A stretch of 64,000 bases of DNA from positions 372,001 to 436,000 of the forward strand of contig BMTH01000001.1 of the NCBI GenBank assembly GCA_014649575.1. The letters run 5' to 3'. Position numbers and translations under genes: made by a program. Every line of letters begins with the position of its first letter. The first letter of the stretch is position 1. Below the pieces are notes generated by a model. The model saw only the letters and a list, made by a program, of their open reading frames with translations, made no database searches and was not told where the DNA came from. Below, piece after piece: positions 1 to 8,260 of the stretch. Source of the DNA: Streptomyces griseoincarnatus. GTDB lineage: Bacteria; Actinomycetota; Actinomycetes; Streptomycetales; Streptomycetaceae.

Positions 1-1937
1 CGGCGCAGGTAGTGGTCCACCGTGCGCCGCCAGGTCCGCTCGTCCAGGCTCAGTCCCAGGCGCCGGAAGACGCCCTGGAGTTCGGACGGTGAGAACAGGT
101 AGCCGAGCATGAGGACGTCCGCCTGCTTGGACGCCTGGTAGCGGTTGACGGTGTCGCCCTCCGCCTCCAGGATCCGGTCGAGCCGCCTGATGTCCCCGTA
201 CCGGCGCCGGTAGCCCCGCCAGTCCAGCTCGGCGAGGTCGCCGTACCCCTCGAACTGGCTGATGACGCCGTCGTGGAAGGGGACGTGCAGGGTGCGGGAG
301 ACGTGGTCCCAGTGGTCGAGTTCGGCCTCGTCCAGGCCGGTGCGCTCGGCCAGCTCCCGGCGGCGCGGCTCGGGCAGGTGGCGCAGCACCTCCAGGGTGC
401 GGGCCAGCACCCAGGCGGCGGTGACGTTGGTGTAGGCGTTGTCGTCGAGGCCGGGCCCGGAGGCGTCCGGGTAGGCCTCGTGGTACTCGTCGGGGCCCAC
501 CACGCCCTTGATGCGGAACCGGCCCAGTTGCTCGTCGAAGGACGCGGAGTCGGCCCAGAAGCGGGAGATCCGCAACAGCATCTCGGCGCCCTTGGTGTGC
601 AGGAACTCCTCGTCCCCGGCGGCCTCGCAGTACTGCCACACGTTGTAGGCGATGGCCGAGCCGACGTGGTGCTGGAGGTGCGAGTGGTCGGGCAGCCAGC
701 GGCCCGAACGGGGGTTGAGGTGCAGCTGCTGCGTCTCCTCACGGCCGTCGCTGCCGGACTGCCACGGGTACATCGCGCCGCGCCGACCGGCGTCGTGCGC
801 CGCCGTACGGGCGCGTTCGAGGCGCCGGTACCGGTAGTGCAGCAGCGCCCGGGAGACCTCAGGGAAGTGCAGGTTCAGGTACGGCAGGACGAACAGCTCG
901 TCCCAGAACACGTGCCCCCGGTACGCCTCCCCGTGCAGGCCGCGGGCCGGCACCCCCACGTCCAGGTCGGCGGTGTGCGGGGAGAGGGTCTGCAGGACGT
1001 GGAAGAGGTGCAGCCGCAGGATGCGCCCCACCTCGTCGGGCACGTCCGGCTCCGCCCGCCGCCACAGCTGGTGCCAGGCCGTCAGATGGGGGGCCAGCAG
1101 CTCGTCGAAGGGGGCGGCCCGGTGCACCCGGTCGACGGCGGCGTGCAGCGGGTCGCTGATCGCCGGGTCGCGCGAGGTGTGCAGGGCGACGACCTTGTCG
1201 ACGGTCAGGGTCCTCCCGTCCGTCAGGTCCAGCCGGGTCGTCTGCACCGCGCGAGGCAGGTCGTGGCGGACGGTGACGGACGCGGGCGAGGTCAGCCGGG
1301 CGGCGCAGGCGATCCGGACGTCGGAGGTCCGGGTGCGGCAGCGCAGCCACACGGCGTCCTGCTGCGAGGTGCCGGTGACCACGTGGGTGAGGTGGCGGCC
1401 GTCCAGGTCGGCGTAGCGGGGCACCCCGGCGTTGGTGACGCCGCCGTCGAGCGCCGCCTCGACCTCGAGCGGCCTGGAGAAGCCCTCCGCGGTGAACTCG
1501 GTGCGCAGGCCCGCGAGGTGGGGGTCCGCCATGTGGACGAACCGCAGCTGCCGCACCAGGAGCACACCGTCCGCCCCGAGTCCGAACCGGGTCCGGCGCT
1601 CCATCAGGCCGGAGGAAAGGTGCAGGGTGACGGCGTGGTCGAGGACGGGCGTGGTGTCGGGGGTGAGCCAGATACCGCCGGGCCTGCGGAAACGCAGGGG
1701 CAGCCAGTTGGGCAGGTTGACGACGTCCTCGTTCTCCACCTGGCGGCCGCCGACCGAGGAGACGAGCCGGTTGTAGACGCCTGCCGCGTAGGTGCCGGGG
1801 TAGTGCACGGTGTCGGCGGCGCACTCCGCGAGGACGCCACGGGTGGCGAAGTAGCCGTTGCCGAGGGTGCACAGGGATTCCCGCAGGCGCTCGTCGGCGG
1901 GGTCGTAGCCCTCGTACTGCCAGGTCCAGCCCGTCAC
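1..1937 (-). CDS. Glycoside hydrolase family 65 protein (C-terminus cut by window edge)
   Basis: GH65 enzymes are mostly disaccharide phosphorylases (maltose, trehalose, kojibiose) or, less often, hydrolases. Translation from GTG 1937 gives 645 residues before the left edge; the family is usually 750-790 long, so about 130 residues are missing. An SD (GGAGGAG) lies just upstream of the GTG. The N-terminal beta-sandwich is followed by the (alpha/alpha)6 barrel. The catalytic-acid motif GPDEY has Glu484 and is followed by the DDNAYTN stretch; a KQAD motif typical of the phosphate/sugar site region follows later. The second GH65 gene at 22823-25180 is a distant paralogue. No beta-phosphoglucomutase gene is visible next to this copy, though one could lie to the left. 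Substrate cannot be told from sequence alone. Confidence 0.85.
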   Translation of the reverse strand, partial: MTGWTWQYEGYDPADERLRESLCTLGNGYFATRGVLAECAADTVHYPGTYAAGVYNRLVSSVGGRQVENEDVVNLPNWLPLRFRRPGGIWLTPDTTPVLDHAVTLHLSSGLMERRTRFGLGADGVLLVRQLRFVHMADPHLAGLRTEFTAEGFSRPLEVEAALDGGVTNAGVPRYADLDGRHLTHVVTGTSQQDAVWLRCRTRTSDVRIACAARLTSPASVTVRHDLPRAVQTTRLDLTDGRTLTVDKVVALHTSRDPAISDPLHAAVDRVHRAAPFDELLAPHLTAWHQLWRRAEPDVPDEVGRILRLHLFHVLQTLSPHTADLDVGVPARGLHGEAYRGHVFWDELFVLPYLNLHFPEVSRALLHYRYRRLERARTAAHDAGRRGAMYPWQSGSDGREETQQLHLNPRSGRWLPDHSHLQHHVGSAIAYNVWQYCEAAGDEEFLHTKGAEMLLRISRFWADSASFDEQLGRFRIKGVVGPDEYHEAYPDASGPGLDDNAYTNVTAAWVLARTLEVLRHLPEPRRRELAERTGLDEAELDHWDHVSRTLHVPFHDGVISQFEGYGDLAELDWRGYRRRYGDIRRLDRILEAEGDTVNRYQASKQADVLMLGYLFSPSELQGVFRRLGLSLDERTWRRTVDHYLR

Positions 1938-2137
1938 TTCGCCGCTCCTCCCGCCGACGACCGCCGCGCACGCGACCTTGCGGCCCGTGCGAGAGCGCCG
2001 GGACCCGGACGGTCCGGCCCGGCGCCGTCACCGGCGGCGAGTCCTCCCGGCCGCGGGGCCGGGCGGTCCCGCCGCGACCGGAACGGCGCTCCGAGTACCC
2101 CCGTCCGGAGCGGAACACACGCCGCCGGGACCGCGGG

Positions 2138-3883
2138 CTACCGCTCACCCACCGGCACCCGCCACACCAGGGTGGTTCCGCCGCCCGGGGTGTCCGTGAC
2201 CTCGAAGGAACCGCCGAGCTGCGCGGCGCGCTCGGCCATGTTGCGCAGACCGCTGCGGCGCCCGCCGGGCGGCAGGCCCACGCCGTCGTCCGCGACGGTC
2301 AGCCGCACCTCGCGCCCGTCGGTCTCCACTGCCACCTGGGCGTGGCTCGCCCGGGCGTGCCGGGCGACGTTGGTGAGCGCCTCGGAGAGCACGGCCACCA
2401 GGTGGTCGGCGGCCTCCTTGGACACATGGGTGTCGATCAGGCCCTCCATCCGCACGCTGGGCGCGAAGCCCAGCAGCGGGGCGGCCTCCCCGACGATCCG
2501 GACGACGCGGGCGCGCAGGCCGGTCCCGGCGCCGCCCGCGGCATGGGAGCGCAGGCCGAAGATGGTCGTGCGGATGATCTTGATGGTCTCGTCGAGGTCG
2601 CCGACGGCCCGCAGGACCCGCTCGGAGGCTCCCTTGTGCTCGATGAACCGGCCGGCGCTCTGCAGGGTCATGCCGGTGGCGAACAGCCTCTGGATGGCCA
2701 GGTCGTGCAGGTCGCGGGCGATGCGGTCGCGGTCCTCCAGGACGGCGATCTGTTCGGCGTCCTGGCGGCGCTCGGCCAGCTCCATCGCCACGGCGGCCTG
2801 GGCGGCGAAGCCCCGCAGGGGTTCGATCTCCTTGTCCGTGAACGCATGGCCACCGGCCGCTCGGACCAGCAGCAGGATGCCGCGCACACCGTCCTCGCCG
2901 TCGATCGGCACCGCCACGGCGGGCCCCAGACCGGTGAACGTCTGCGGGCCCGCAGACACGCGTTCGTCGTGGGCGACGTCCGTCGAGGTGACGGGCGCGG
3001 CGGACGCGAAGGCCCGGCCGAGGAGACTGCCCTCGCCCGGCACCACCAGGCCGCGATGCGTCTCGGCGTCCTGGCCGAGGGCGAGTTCCACGGCCAGCGA
3101 GTCGGTGCCCTCCATGGGCACCGCGACGACGGCGAGGGCGGCTCCGGTGATCTCCCGGGCCCGCTCGGCGACTCGCAGCAGCGCCTCGCCGCGCTCGCTG
3201 CCGGACATCAGCCCGTGGGTGATCTCGGCGTTGGCCTGGAGCCAGCGCTCCCGCAGCCGGGACTCCTCGTAGAGGCGGGCGTTGTCGATGGCGACGCCGG
3301 CGGCGACGGCCAGGGTCGACAGGACCGACTCGTCCTCCTCGTCGAACTGTGTCCCGCCACGCTTCTCGGTCAGGTAGAGGTTGCCGAAGACCTGGTCGCG
3401 GACGCGGATCGGGACGCCGAGGAACGTGTTCATCGGCGGGTGGTGCGGCGGGAAGCCGTAGGAGGCGGGGTGCTCGGACAGCTTCGGCACCCGCAGCGGC
3501 CGCGGATGGCGGATCAGCTCGCCGAGGATGCCGTGGCCCTCCGGGTAATGGCCGATGCGGGCGATCTCCTCGTCACTGACGCCGACGGTGTGGAAGGCGG
3601 ACAGCCGCTTGCCGTCCGGGCCGATCACGCCGAGGGCGGCGTACTGTGCGTCCACCAGCGCGGCGGCGGCCTCGACGATGGAGCGCAGCGCCTGCTCCAG
3701 ATCGAGCTCCCGCCCGACGGAGAGGACCGCCTCGAGGAGGCTGCGCACCCGGTCGCGGGTGCCGCGGGCCGCGTCGATGCGCGCCTGCAGCTCCTCCAGC
3801 AGTTCGTCCAGCCTGAGCTGCGGCAGACGTACGCGCGCGTCCTCGCCCCGCTCCGGGGCCGTGTCCCGGCCGGCGTCAGTCAC
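2138..3883 (-). CDS. DosS/DevS-like GAF sensor histidine kinase (orphan)
   Basis: A 581-residue soluble kinase. GTG 3883 is chosen because AGGAGG lies 9 nt upstream; a longer reading has no SD. Order: N-terminal helix, GAF-A (about 65-205), GAF-B (about 228-375), HisKA_3 dimerisation with phospho-acceptor His393 in RDLHDLAIQR, and HATPase_c (N-box about 500-510, DDGVGLP at 532-538). GAF-A keeps the segment FPPHHPPM...LYLTEK. In Mycobacterium DosS the second His of HHPP (His149) is the proximal heme ligand and the Tyr of LYLT (Tyr171) sits on the distal side; the equivalents here are His148 and Tyr170. An oxygen/NO/redox-sensing role is therefore inferred. No response regulator is adjacent, so it may act on a distant NarL-type partner. 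Confidence 0.88.
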   Translation of the reverse strand: MTDAGRDTAPERGEDARVRLPQLRLDELLEELQARIDAARGTRDRVRSLLEAVLSVGRELDLEQALRSIVEAAAALVDAQYAALGVIGPDGKRLSAFHTVGVSDEEIARIGHYPEGHGILGELIRHPRPLRVPKLSEHPASYGFPPHHPPMNTFLGVPIRVRDQVFGNLYLTEKRGGTQFDEEDESVLSTLAVAAGVAIDNARLYEESRLRERWLQANAEITHGLMSGSERGEALLRVAERAREITGAALAVVAVPMEGTDSLAVELALGQDAETHRGLVVPGEGSLLGRAFASAAPVTSTDVAHDERVSAGPQTFTGLGPAVAVPIDGEDGVRGILLLVRAAGGHAFTDKEIEPLRGFAAQAAVAMELAERRQDAEQIAVLEDRDRIARDLHDLAIQRLFATGMTLQSAGRFIEHKGASERVLRAVGDLDETIKIIRTTIFGLRSHAAGGAGTGLRARVVRIVGEAAPLLGFAPSVRMEGLIDTHVSKEAADHLVAVLSEALTNVARHARASHAQVAVETDGREVRLTVADDGVGLPPGGRRSGLRNMAERAAQLGGSFEVTDTPGGGTTLVWRVPVGER

Positions 3884-4018
3884 CCGTGCGCCTCCTGTCC
3901 CCACACGCCGGCACCGTCCGCCCGGCGTCCCTCCGGCGCGGGCGTCGATAACGATCCGGTAAACGTGACGGTACGGCATCGGGCGGGCCGCGCATCCGGC
4001 GGGGACTTCCCGTCGGGA

Positions 4019-4067
4019 ACGTCCGCGGCCCCGCGCGCCGGCGGGCGGCGCGCGGGGCCGCGGACGT
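4019..4067 (-). terminator. Strong hairpin terminator of the Roadblock operon
   Basis: Perfect 22-bp inverted repeat (4019-4040 with 4046-4067) and 5-nt loop, 9 bp beyond the stop of the Roadblock gene at 4076. It separates that operon from the kinase gene downstream on the same strand. There is no U-tract, as is usual for Streptomyces terminators. Confidence 0.8.
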
Positions 4068-4075
4068 GCGCGGTG

Positions 4076-4450
4076 TCAGACCTCCAGCTCGTTCTCGATG
4101 CGGCGCATCTGATGGCGCGCCATGGCCAGGTTGGCCCGGCCGGCGTCCAGCACCAGGTAGAGGAACAGGCCGTTGCCGCCGCGCCCCTTGAGCAGGCGGA
4201 TGAGGTGGTATTGGCTGTTGAGGGTGATGAGAATGTCCTCGATCTCCTCCTTGAGCCCCAGCAGCTCCATGGTGCGGAGCTTGGACCGCACGACGTCGGT
4301 GTTGCCGGCGGCGGCGACCTCCAGGTTGAAGTCCTTGCCGCCGCCCAGGGTGCCGAGGGCCATGCCGCTGGTGTAGTCGACGAGGGCGGCGGCCGTGGCG
4401 CCGTCGATGGAGCTGAGGCATTCCTTGAGCGCGGTCTCGGTGTTCGCCAT
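4076..4450 (-). CDS. Roadblock/LC7 domain protein
   Basis: 124 residues, almost entirely one Roadblock/LC7 fold: a helix, the segment ALVDYTSGMALGTL, a beta-hairpin, and a final strand-helix containing FLYLVLDAGRANLAMAR. Such proteins are small dimeric scaffolds, often partners or activators of MglA/Ras-like GTPases; in Streptomyces they are the CvnB component of conservons. GAGAGGA precedes the ATG. It is the last gene of a minus-strand run with 4544, 5095 and 5874. No CvnA kinase, DUF742 or GTPase gene lies in the cluster. Assignment to the fold is firm; the partner is unknown. Confidence 0.9.
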   Translation of the reverse strand: MANTETALKECLSSIDGATAAALVDYTSGMALGTLGGGKDFNLEVAAAGNTDVVRSKLRTMELLGLKEEIEDILITLNSQYHLIRLLKGRGGNGLFLYLVLDAGRANLAMARHQMRRIENELEV

Positions 4451-4543
4451 GGGTGGTGTCCTCTCCGGATCGTGAAGGGTGGTACGGGCCGGCGCCGGCG
4501 GTGTGCGGGCGTCCGGCCGGATGGTGGGTTCGGTGGATACGGG

Positions 4544-5056
4544 TCAGCCGCCGGTCCGCGGCCGGTGGGCGGGACGCTGCGGGGTCCGTACGGGGAGGGT
4601 GCCGATGGGCCGGGACCGGTCGGCCGGGTCCGGGACCCCGTCGCCTGCGGCGGTCCTGTCGGCGTGGCGTCCGCCGCCGGGGCCGATACGGGCGTCGACC
4701 AGTTCCGCGATCCGGGCGCCGCTGCGCCGGCCCTCCAGGTGGAGCCGCCCGACGTTGACCCGGTCGTCGGCGAGGAGGGTGAGCACGGCGGTGGTGCCGG
4801 CCGCGTAGGTGGCGATGTAGCCGTGGGCGCCGCGCACCATGAGTTCGCGGAAGTCGCCGCGTCCGGCCGCGTCCGTCATCCGGTGGGCGACGCCCAGCGC
4901 GGCGGCGGTGAGCGCGGCGAGCCCCTCGGGTTCGGTGCCGGGCACGTCGTGGGCGAGGACGAGTCCGTCGACGGTGGCCGCGAGGGAGCCCGCCAGCCGC
5001 GGGACGCGGGTGCGGAGCCGACGCAGTTCGTCCAGCACGTCGGTCTCGACGGCCAT
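4544..5056 (-). CDS. Roadblock/LC7-like protein with disordered C-terminal tail
   Basis: 170 residues from ATG 5056, preceded by AAAGGAG. Residues about 5-122 look like a Roadblock-type domain (LAATVDGLVLAHDVPG, then HGYIATYAAGTTAVLTLLA), more divergent than its neighbour at 4076. The last 45 residues are rich in Arg, Pro, Gly and Asp and look unstructured, which is unusual for this small family. It lies 38 bp downstream of the DUF4388-like gene and 93 bp upstream of the 4076 gene, so co-transcription is likely. The role is inferred only from the fold: a scaffold subunit or regulator of a small GTPase encoded elsewhere. Confidence 0.75.
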   Translation of the reverse strand: MAVETDVLDELRRLRTRVPRLAGSLAATVDGLVLAHDVPGTEPEGLAALTAAALGVAHRMTDAAGRGDFRELMVRGAHGYIATYAAGTTAVLTLLADDRVNVGRLHLEGRRSGARIAELVDARIGPGGGRHADRTAAGDGVPDPADRSRPIGTLPVRTPQRPAHRPRTGG

Positions 5057-5094
5057 GAGCAGTCTCCTTTCGGCACGCTGCCGGCGCGTGCGGA

Positions 5095-5877
5095 TCACAG
5101 TGCCTCCAAGGCGTCCAGGAGCCGTCTCAGCAGCGCTGTGTCGGGCTCGTCCCAGTCGGCGCGGCCCGCGCCGGGGACGGGGTGGACGGGCGGGGCGGGC
5201 ACGAGGGGTGCGGGGGCGACCAGTCCTTCGGCGGCCAGCCGGCGCAGTTCGACGAGGGTGTGGAAGGTGCGGTGGGCGAGGGCGGAGGCGATCTGCGCCG
5301 CGGTGCGTCCGCCGTCGACCAGGGCGAGCGCGCGGCCCCTGCGGGGCGGCAGCACGGCCGGGTCGGCGTCGGGGGTCCGGGCGAGCGGCGCGGTGTCGAC
5401 GGCCGCGTCGGGCCATATGCGGTCCAGCAGGGCGCGGCGGCGGTACGACTCGCGCAGCACGGTCGCGACGGTCACGGGGCGGACCGCGCCGAGCCAGTGC
5501 GCAACGCCGGGGCGGAAGCGCAGGGCGGTGCCGTCGTGGGCGAGCGCGAAGTACGCGGCGTCGAACAGCGCGCCCAGATGGGCCAGTTCCAGGGCGCCGG
5601 CGGTGAGGCGTCCGCTGTCGACGAGCTGGCGGCCGACCCGCTGCCGGGACCCGGCCCGCTCGACGGCCTCCCACCAGCCGGCCGGGGCGAGGGCGCCGCT
5701 GCGGGTGAGCAGGTCGCCGAGGGCGGGGCTGTGGGCGGACTCGACGTGGACCACGTGTCCGGCGGCGAGGTAGAAGATGCCGGAGCGGGTGGTGAGCGCC
5801 CCGGTGGCCCGGTCGGCGGCGAGGGTGTCCAGCAGCTCGGGGGCGGATCCGTCCGCGCGGGCGGCGGCAGCGGTCAT
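5095..5877 (-). CDS. DUF4388/PATAN-like regulatory protein
   Basis: 260 residues. The N-terminal 100 residues (GALTTRSGIFYLAAGHVVHV, then a GDLLTRSG segment) resemble the DUF4388/PATAN domain, found in bacterial signalling proteins and often linked with Roadblock or response-regulator partners. A winged-helix-like segment around 190-230 (GRTAAQIASALAHRTFHTLVEL) may bind DNA or protein. The ATG overlaps the TGA of the preceding Roadblock gene (ATGA, 5874-5877), so the two are translationally coupled. Domain assignment is by pattern and moderate; no enzymatic residues are seen. Confidence 0.6.
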   Translation of the reverse strand: MTAAAARADGSAPELLDTLAADRATGALTTRSGIFYLAAGHVVHVESAHSPALGDLLTRSGALAPAGWWEAVERAGSRQRVGRQLVDSGRLTAGALELAHLGALFDAAYFALAHDGTALRFRPGVAHWLGAVRPVTVATVLRESYRRRALLDRIWPDAAVDTAPLARTPDADPAVLPPRRGRALALVDGGRTAAQIASALAHRTFHTLVELRRLAAEGLVAPAPLVPAPPVHPVPGAGRADWDEPDTALLRRLLDALEAL

Positions 5878-6266
5878 CCGAGCACCATCCGGTCCGCCAT
5901 CTCGGCCAGCCGGATGCGGGCCAGGGCGAGGTTGCCGTCGGCGCGGTCCAGCGACAGGAACAGGAAGACCGTGCTGTCGAAGGTGGTGACGACGAACCGG
6001 AGCAGGTGGAAGGCGTCGGCGGTGGTGAGGATCAGGTCCTCGACGGGCGGCTCCTTGCCCTGGCCGGCGTGCGCGGGGGCGAGGGCGCCGCTCTCCATCG
6101 CCAGTCGGGCCAGTTCGGCGGTCTCGGCGGCGGTCGCCTCCACGTCGCCGCCCGGCGCCTCCCCCACCGCGCCCAGGGCGAGCCCGCTGATCCAGTCGAC
6201 CACCAGGGCGCCACGTGCCCCGGGCAGCCGCATGGCTTCCAACAGACTCTCGTCGATTCCGGGCAC
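5874..6266 (-). CDS. Roadblock/LC7-like protein, first gene of the operon
   Basis: 130 residues from GTG 6266, chosen because GAGGAGG lies upstream of it, whereas the GTG at 6287 would lie before that SD. It has the Roadblock pattern: ALVVDWISGLALGAVG near the N-terminus and STVFLFLSLDRADGNLALAR near the C-terminus. Its stop overlaps the start of the DUF4388-like gene. It heads a four-gene unit (5874, 5095, 4544, 4076), so three of the four products have Roadblock folds. That suggests hetero-oligomer formation; the function is unknown. Confidence 0.75.
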   Translation of the reverse strand: MPGIDESLLEAMRLPGARGALVVDWISGLALGAVGEAPGGDVEATAAETAELARLAMESGALAPAHAGQGKEPPVEDLILTTADAFHLLRFVVTTFDSTVFLFLSLDRADGNLALARIRLAEMADRMVLG

Positions 6267-6601
6267 GCCGGATCCCCCTCCTCGCACGGCTGTACCGCGA
6301 ACGTGACGTCGACGCTACGGTGTGTGCTCGATCGAGGTGGGGGCTTTGGCGTTTTCCCGTGGAATATGCGACGTGGGGGTCGGGACACTGGTAGGGTCCG
6401 CGACTTTCGCCCCCGGTGCTAGGCGGGACGCGAGGCCCGCGCGGGCGGTTCCGGAAGGCCTGGGGGAACGGGTGTGCGGGTGGCGGTTCCTGTGACCCGG
6501 GGGTGTCGGCCGTCCGGGCGGGCCGTGTGCGGGACGGGCCGCCGTACGGCGGAACCCGGCGTCCCGTCGTCCGGCGCGGGCGACGATACTGAGGGCAGCA
6601 C
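6267..6601. other. Divergent promoter region, 335 bp without a gene
   Basis: It separates the Roadblock operon (minus) from the hypothetical gene at 6602 (plus). A GATACT hexamer at 6585-6590 could be the -10 for the plus-strand gene. The stretch around 6345-6370 is locally less G+C rich and may hold the promoter of the Roadblock operon. I found no clear operator or small gene. Confidence 0.4.
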
Positions 6602-7789
6602 GTGCCCCCGCTGACGACTGGACCCATGCCGATCTCTGCCACAGCCCGCCCCACCGTCCCTCCCACCGTCCGGACGACCCGCGGCCGCCACGTCGGGGAG
6701 CGGGCCGACGAGACGCTCCGGCGCGGCCTCTCCGCCCTCAAGGACGCCGGGACCATCGACGACTTCCTGGAGCTCCCGGCGGACGACACCAAGCCCGACC
6801 TGGTGTTCGAGTCCCGGACGCGGGTCGGGGACGGGGTCACGGTCCGCGCCCGCCTCGCCCTCTCCCCCGCCAAGGCGAAGGGACCGGACCGCGACTGGCT
6901 CCTGGTCGCCGAGGCGGAACGCCCCTGGGACCCCTCCTGGCCGTCCCCGGTCACGATGTTCTGGCCGCAGGAGCCGGACGCCGCCTGGAACCACGACCCG
7001 GCGTCAGGACTACGCCCCGGCGAGATCAACCCGCTCCCGGAGGACGACAAGGACGTACGGCGCCGGCTGCGCGACTGTGCCCGCGACCCCTGGTACGTCC
7101 ACGTCGTCGTCCACGAGGCGATGACCCCGGACGAGCGCGGGTACGTCCCGCTCGCGCACTGGCTGCCGCCGGGTCTGCGACACCGGGTCGTCGAGCACCG
7201 GGCCACCCCGCAGCAGGCACGGGTGACGAACTGGGCACTGCGGGAGTTCGACGTGGAGGTCCCCAGGGGCGGCGCTGCGGTGCTGCCCGGCCGCCCGGTC
7301 CCCGAGGGGTACGAGCCGGACGCCTTCGCGGTGCGCGCGGTGTTCCTCGACGGCACGGAGCCCACGGACCTGGTGGACGCGGTGCTGCGTCACGACGCTC
7401 TGCCGAGAGAGCTTCCGGAGCGGGCCGAGGAGGCGCTGACCGCGCTGCGCGAGGACTGGCACCTGCTCACCGTCGCCGAGGAACTGGAGCGGGAGCGGGC
7501 GCTGGTGGCGATGTACGCCGAGGCGCTGGACGCGATGACGAAGTCCCGCGACCTGTACCGGGAGGCCGCCGAACGCGCCCACGAGGCGCTGGAGGCGTAC
7601 CGGGAGATGGGGCTCGCCCCACCACCCCCGGCCACACAGCCGCCCCGCCCCCGGCCCCCGGCCCCGCTCCAGCACCTGACGCGCACCCTGGAACGCCTGA
7701 AGCCGGGCGGTTCCCGCCGCGGCCGGTCCTCCGCGGAGGAGACGGCCCCGGCCCCCGAACCGGAAGCGGAACCTTCGGACAAGGGGTGA
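6602..7789 (+). CDS. Hypothetical protein with C-terminal coiled-coil
   Basis: 395 residues; I recognise no family. GTG 6602 follows GAGGG by 6 nt; an ATG at 6626 is an alternative. Residues about 30-260 are a mixed alpha/beta region rich in Trp and Asp. Residues about 270-340 are a long charged helix (ALTALREDWHLLTVAEELER onward) likely to form a coiled-coil. The last 60 residues are Pro/Arg/Glu-rich. The final codons (EETAPAPEPEAEPSDKG and the stop) belong to the first unit of a 107-bp tandem repeat that continues past the stop, so the C-terminus appears to have been remodelled by duplication. It is monocistronic between the Roadblock operon and a convergent gene. Confidence 0.75.
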   Translation: MPPLTTGPMPISATARPTVPPTVRTTRGRHVGERADETLRRGLSALKDAGTIDDFLELPADDTKPDLVFESRTRVGDGVTVRARLALSPAKAKGPDRDWLLVAEAERPWDPSWPSPVTMFWPQEPDAAWNHDPASGLRPGEINPLPEDDKDVRRRLRDCARDPWYVHVVVHEAMTPDERGYVPLAHWLPPGLRHRVVEHRATPQQARVTNWALREFDVEVPRGGAAVLPGRPVPEGYEPDAFAVRAVFLDGTEPTDLVDAVLRHDALPRELPERAEEALTALREDWHLLTVAEELERERALVAMYAEALDAMTKSRDLYREAAERAHEALEAYREMGLAPPPPATQPPRPRPPAPLQHLTRTLERLKPGGSRRGRSSAEETAPAPEPEAEPSDKG

Positions 7790-7995
7790 GCCGGGGTCGG
7801 ACGCACGCCGCCGGGCGGGCTTCCGCCGCGGACGGCTGCCCGGAGGAGACGGCCCCAGCCCCCGAACCGGAAGCGGAACCTTCGGACAAGAGGTGAGCCG
7901 GGGTCGGACGCACGCCGCCGGGCGGGCTTCCGCCGCGGACGGCTGCCCGGAGGAGACGGCCCGCCGCCCGAGCCGAAGACGGAGCCCTCGGACAG
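7735..7995. repeat. 107-bp tandem repeat spanning the 3' end of a CDS
   Basis: Units begin with GGAGGAGACGGCC at 7735, 7842 and 7949, exactly 107 bp apart. Units 1 and 2 are nearly identical and each includes the last 17 codons plus stop of the 6602 gene; unit 3 is partial and diverged by about 7995. Further isolated GGAGGAGAC cores occur at 8067 and 8151. As 107 is not a multiple of three, successive units fall in different frames. Confidence 0.9.
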
Positions 7996-8260
7996 GCGCC
8001 GGGGGATGAAGGGAACCCGGCGTCAGGCTGGAGCGCCCGAGGGCAGACGCTCCCACCGGGCCACAGGGAGGAGACGGCACGGACCGGGCGACGCACACAC
8101 CGTCATGCCGGACCATCCGAAACCCGGCTCGTCCTGCGTGGGCGCCCCCCGGAGGAGACGGGCCCAGCGCACCGTCCGACACGGGTGCGCCGGACGGCGG
8201 GCGGTGGTGGAGGCGCACCGTAGGTGTCTCTCCTCCACCGCCCGCGTCGCCGGCAGGCGA
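7790..8260. other. 471-bp gene-free stretch between convergent genes
   Basis: It contains the non-coding copies of the 107-bp repeat (to about 7995), diverged fragments of it to about 8160, and the terminator of the minus-strand gene at 8197-8245. No convincing coding region is present; the reading frames here are repeat-derived. Confidence 0.6.
8197..8245 (-). terminator. Imperfect hairpin terminator of the 8261 gene
   Basis: Arms GCGGGCGGTGG(TGG)AGG and CCTCCACCGCCCGC form a 14-bp stem with a 3-nt bulge, just downstream of the stop at 8261 on the minus strand. Confidence 0.6.

Noticed and set aside
859..2148. Minus-strand 429-codon frame over the GH65 gene
   Set aside because: Arg/Pro/Gly-rich shadow of the true GH65 frame, which carries the catalytic motifs.
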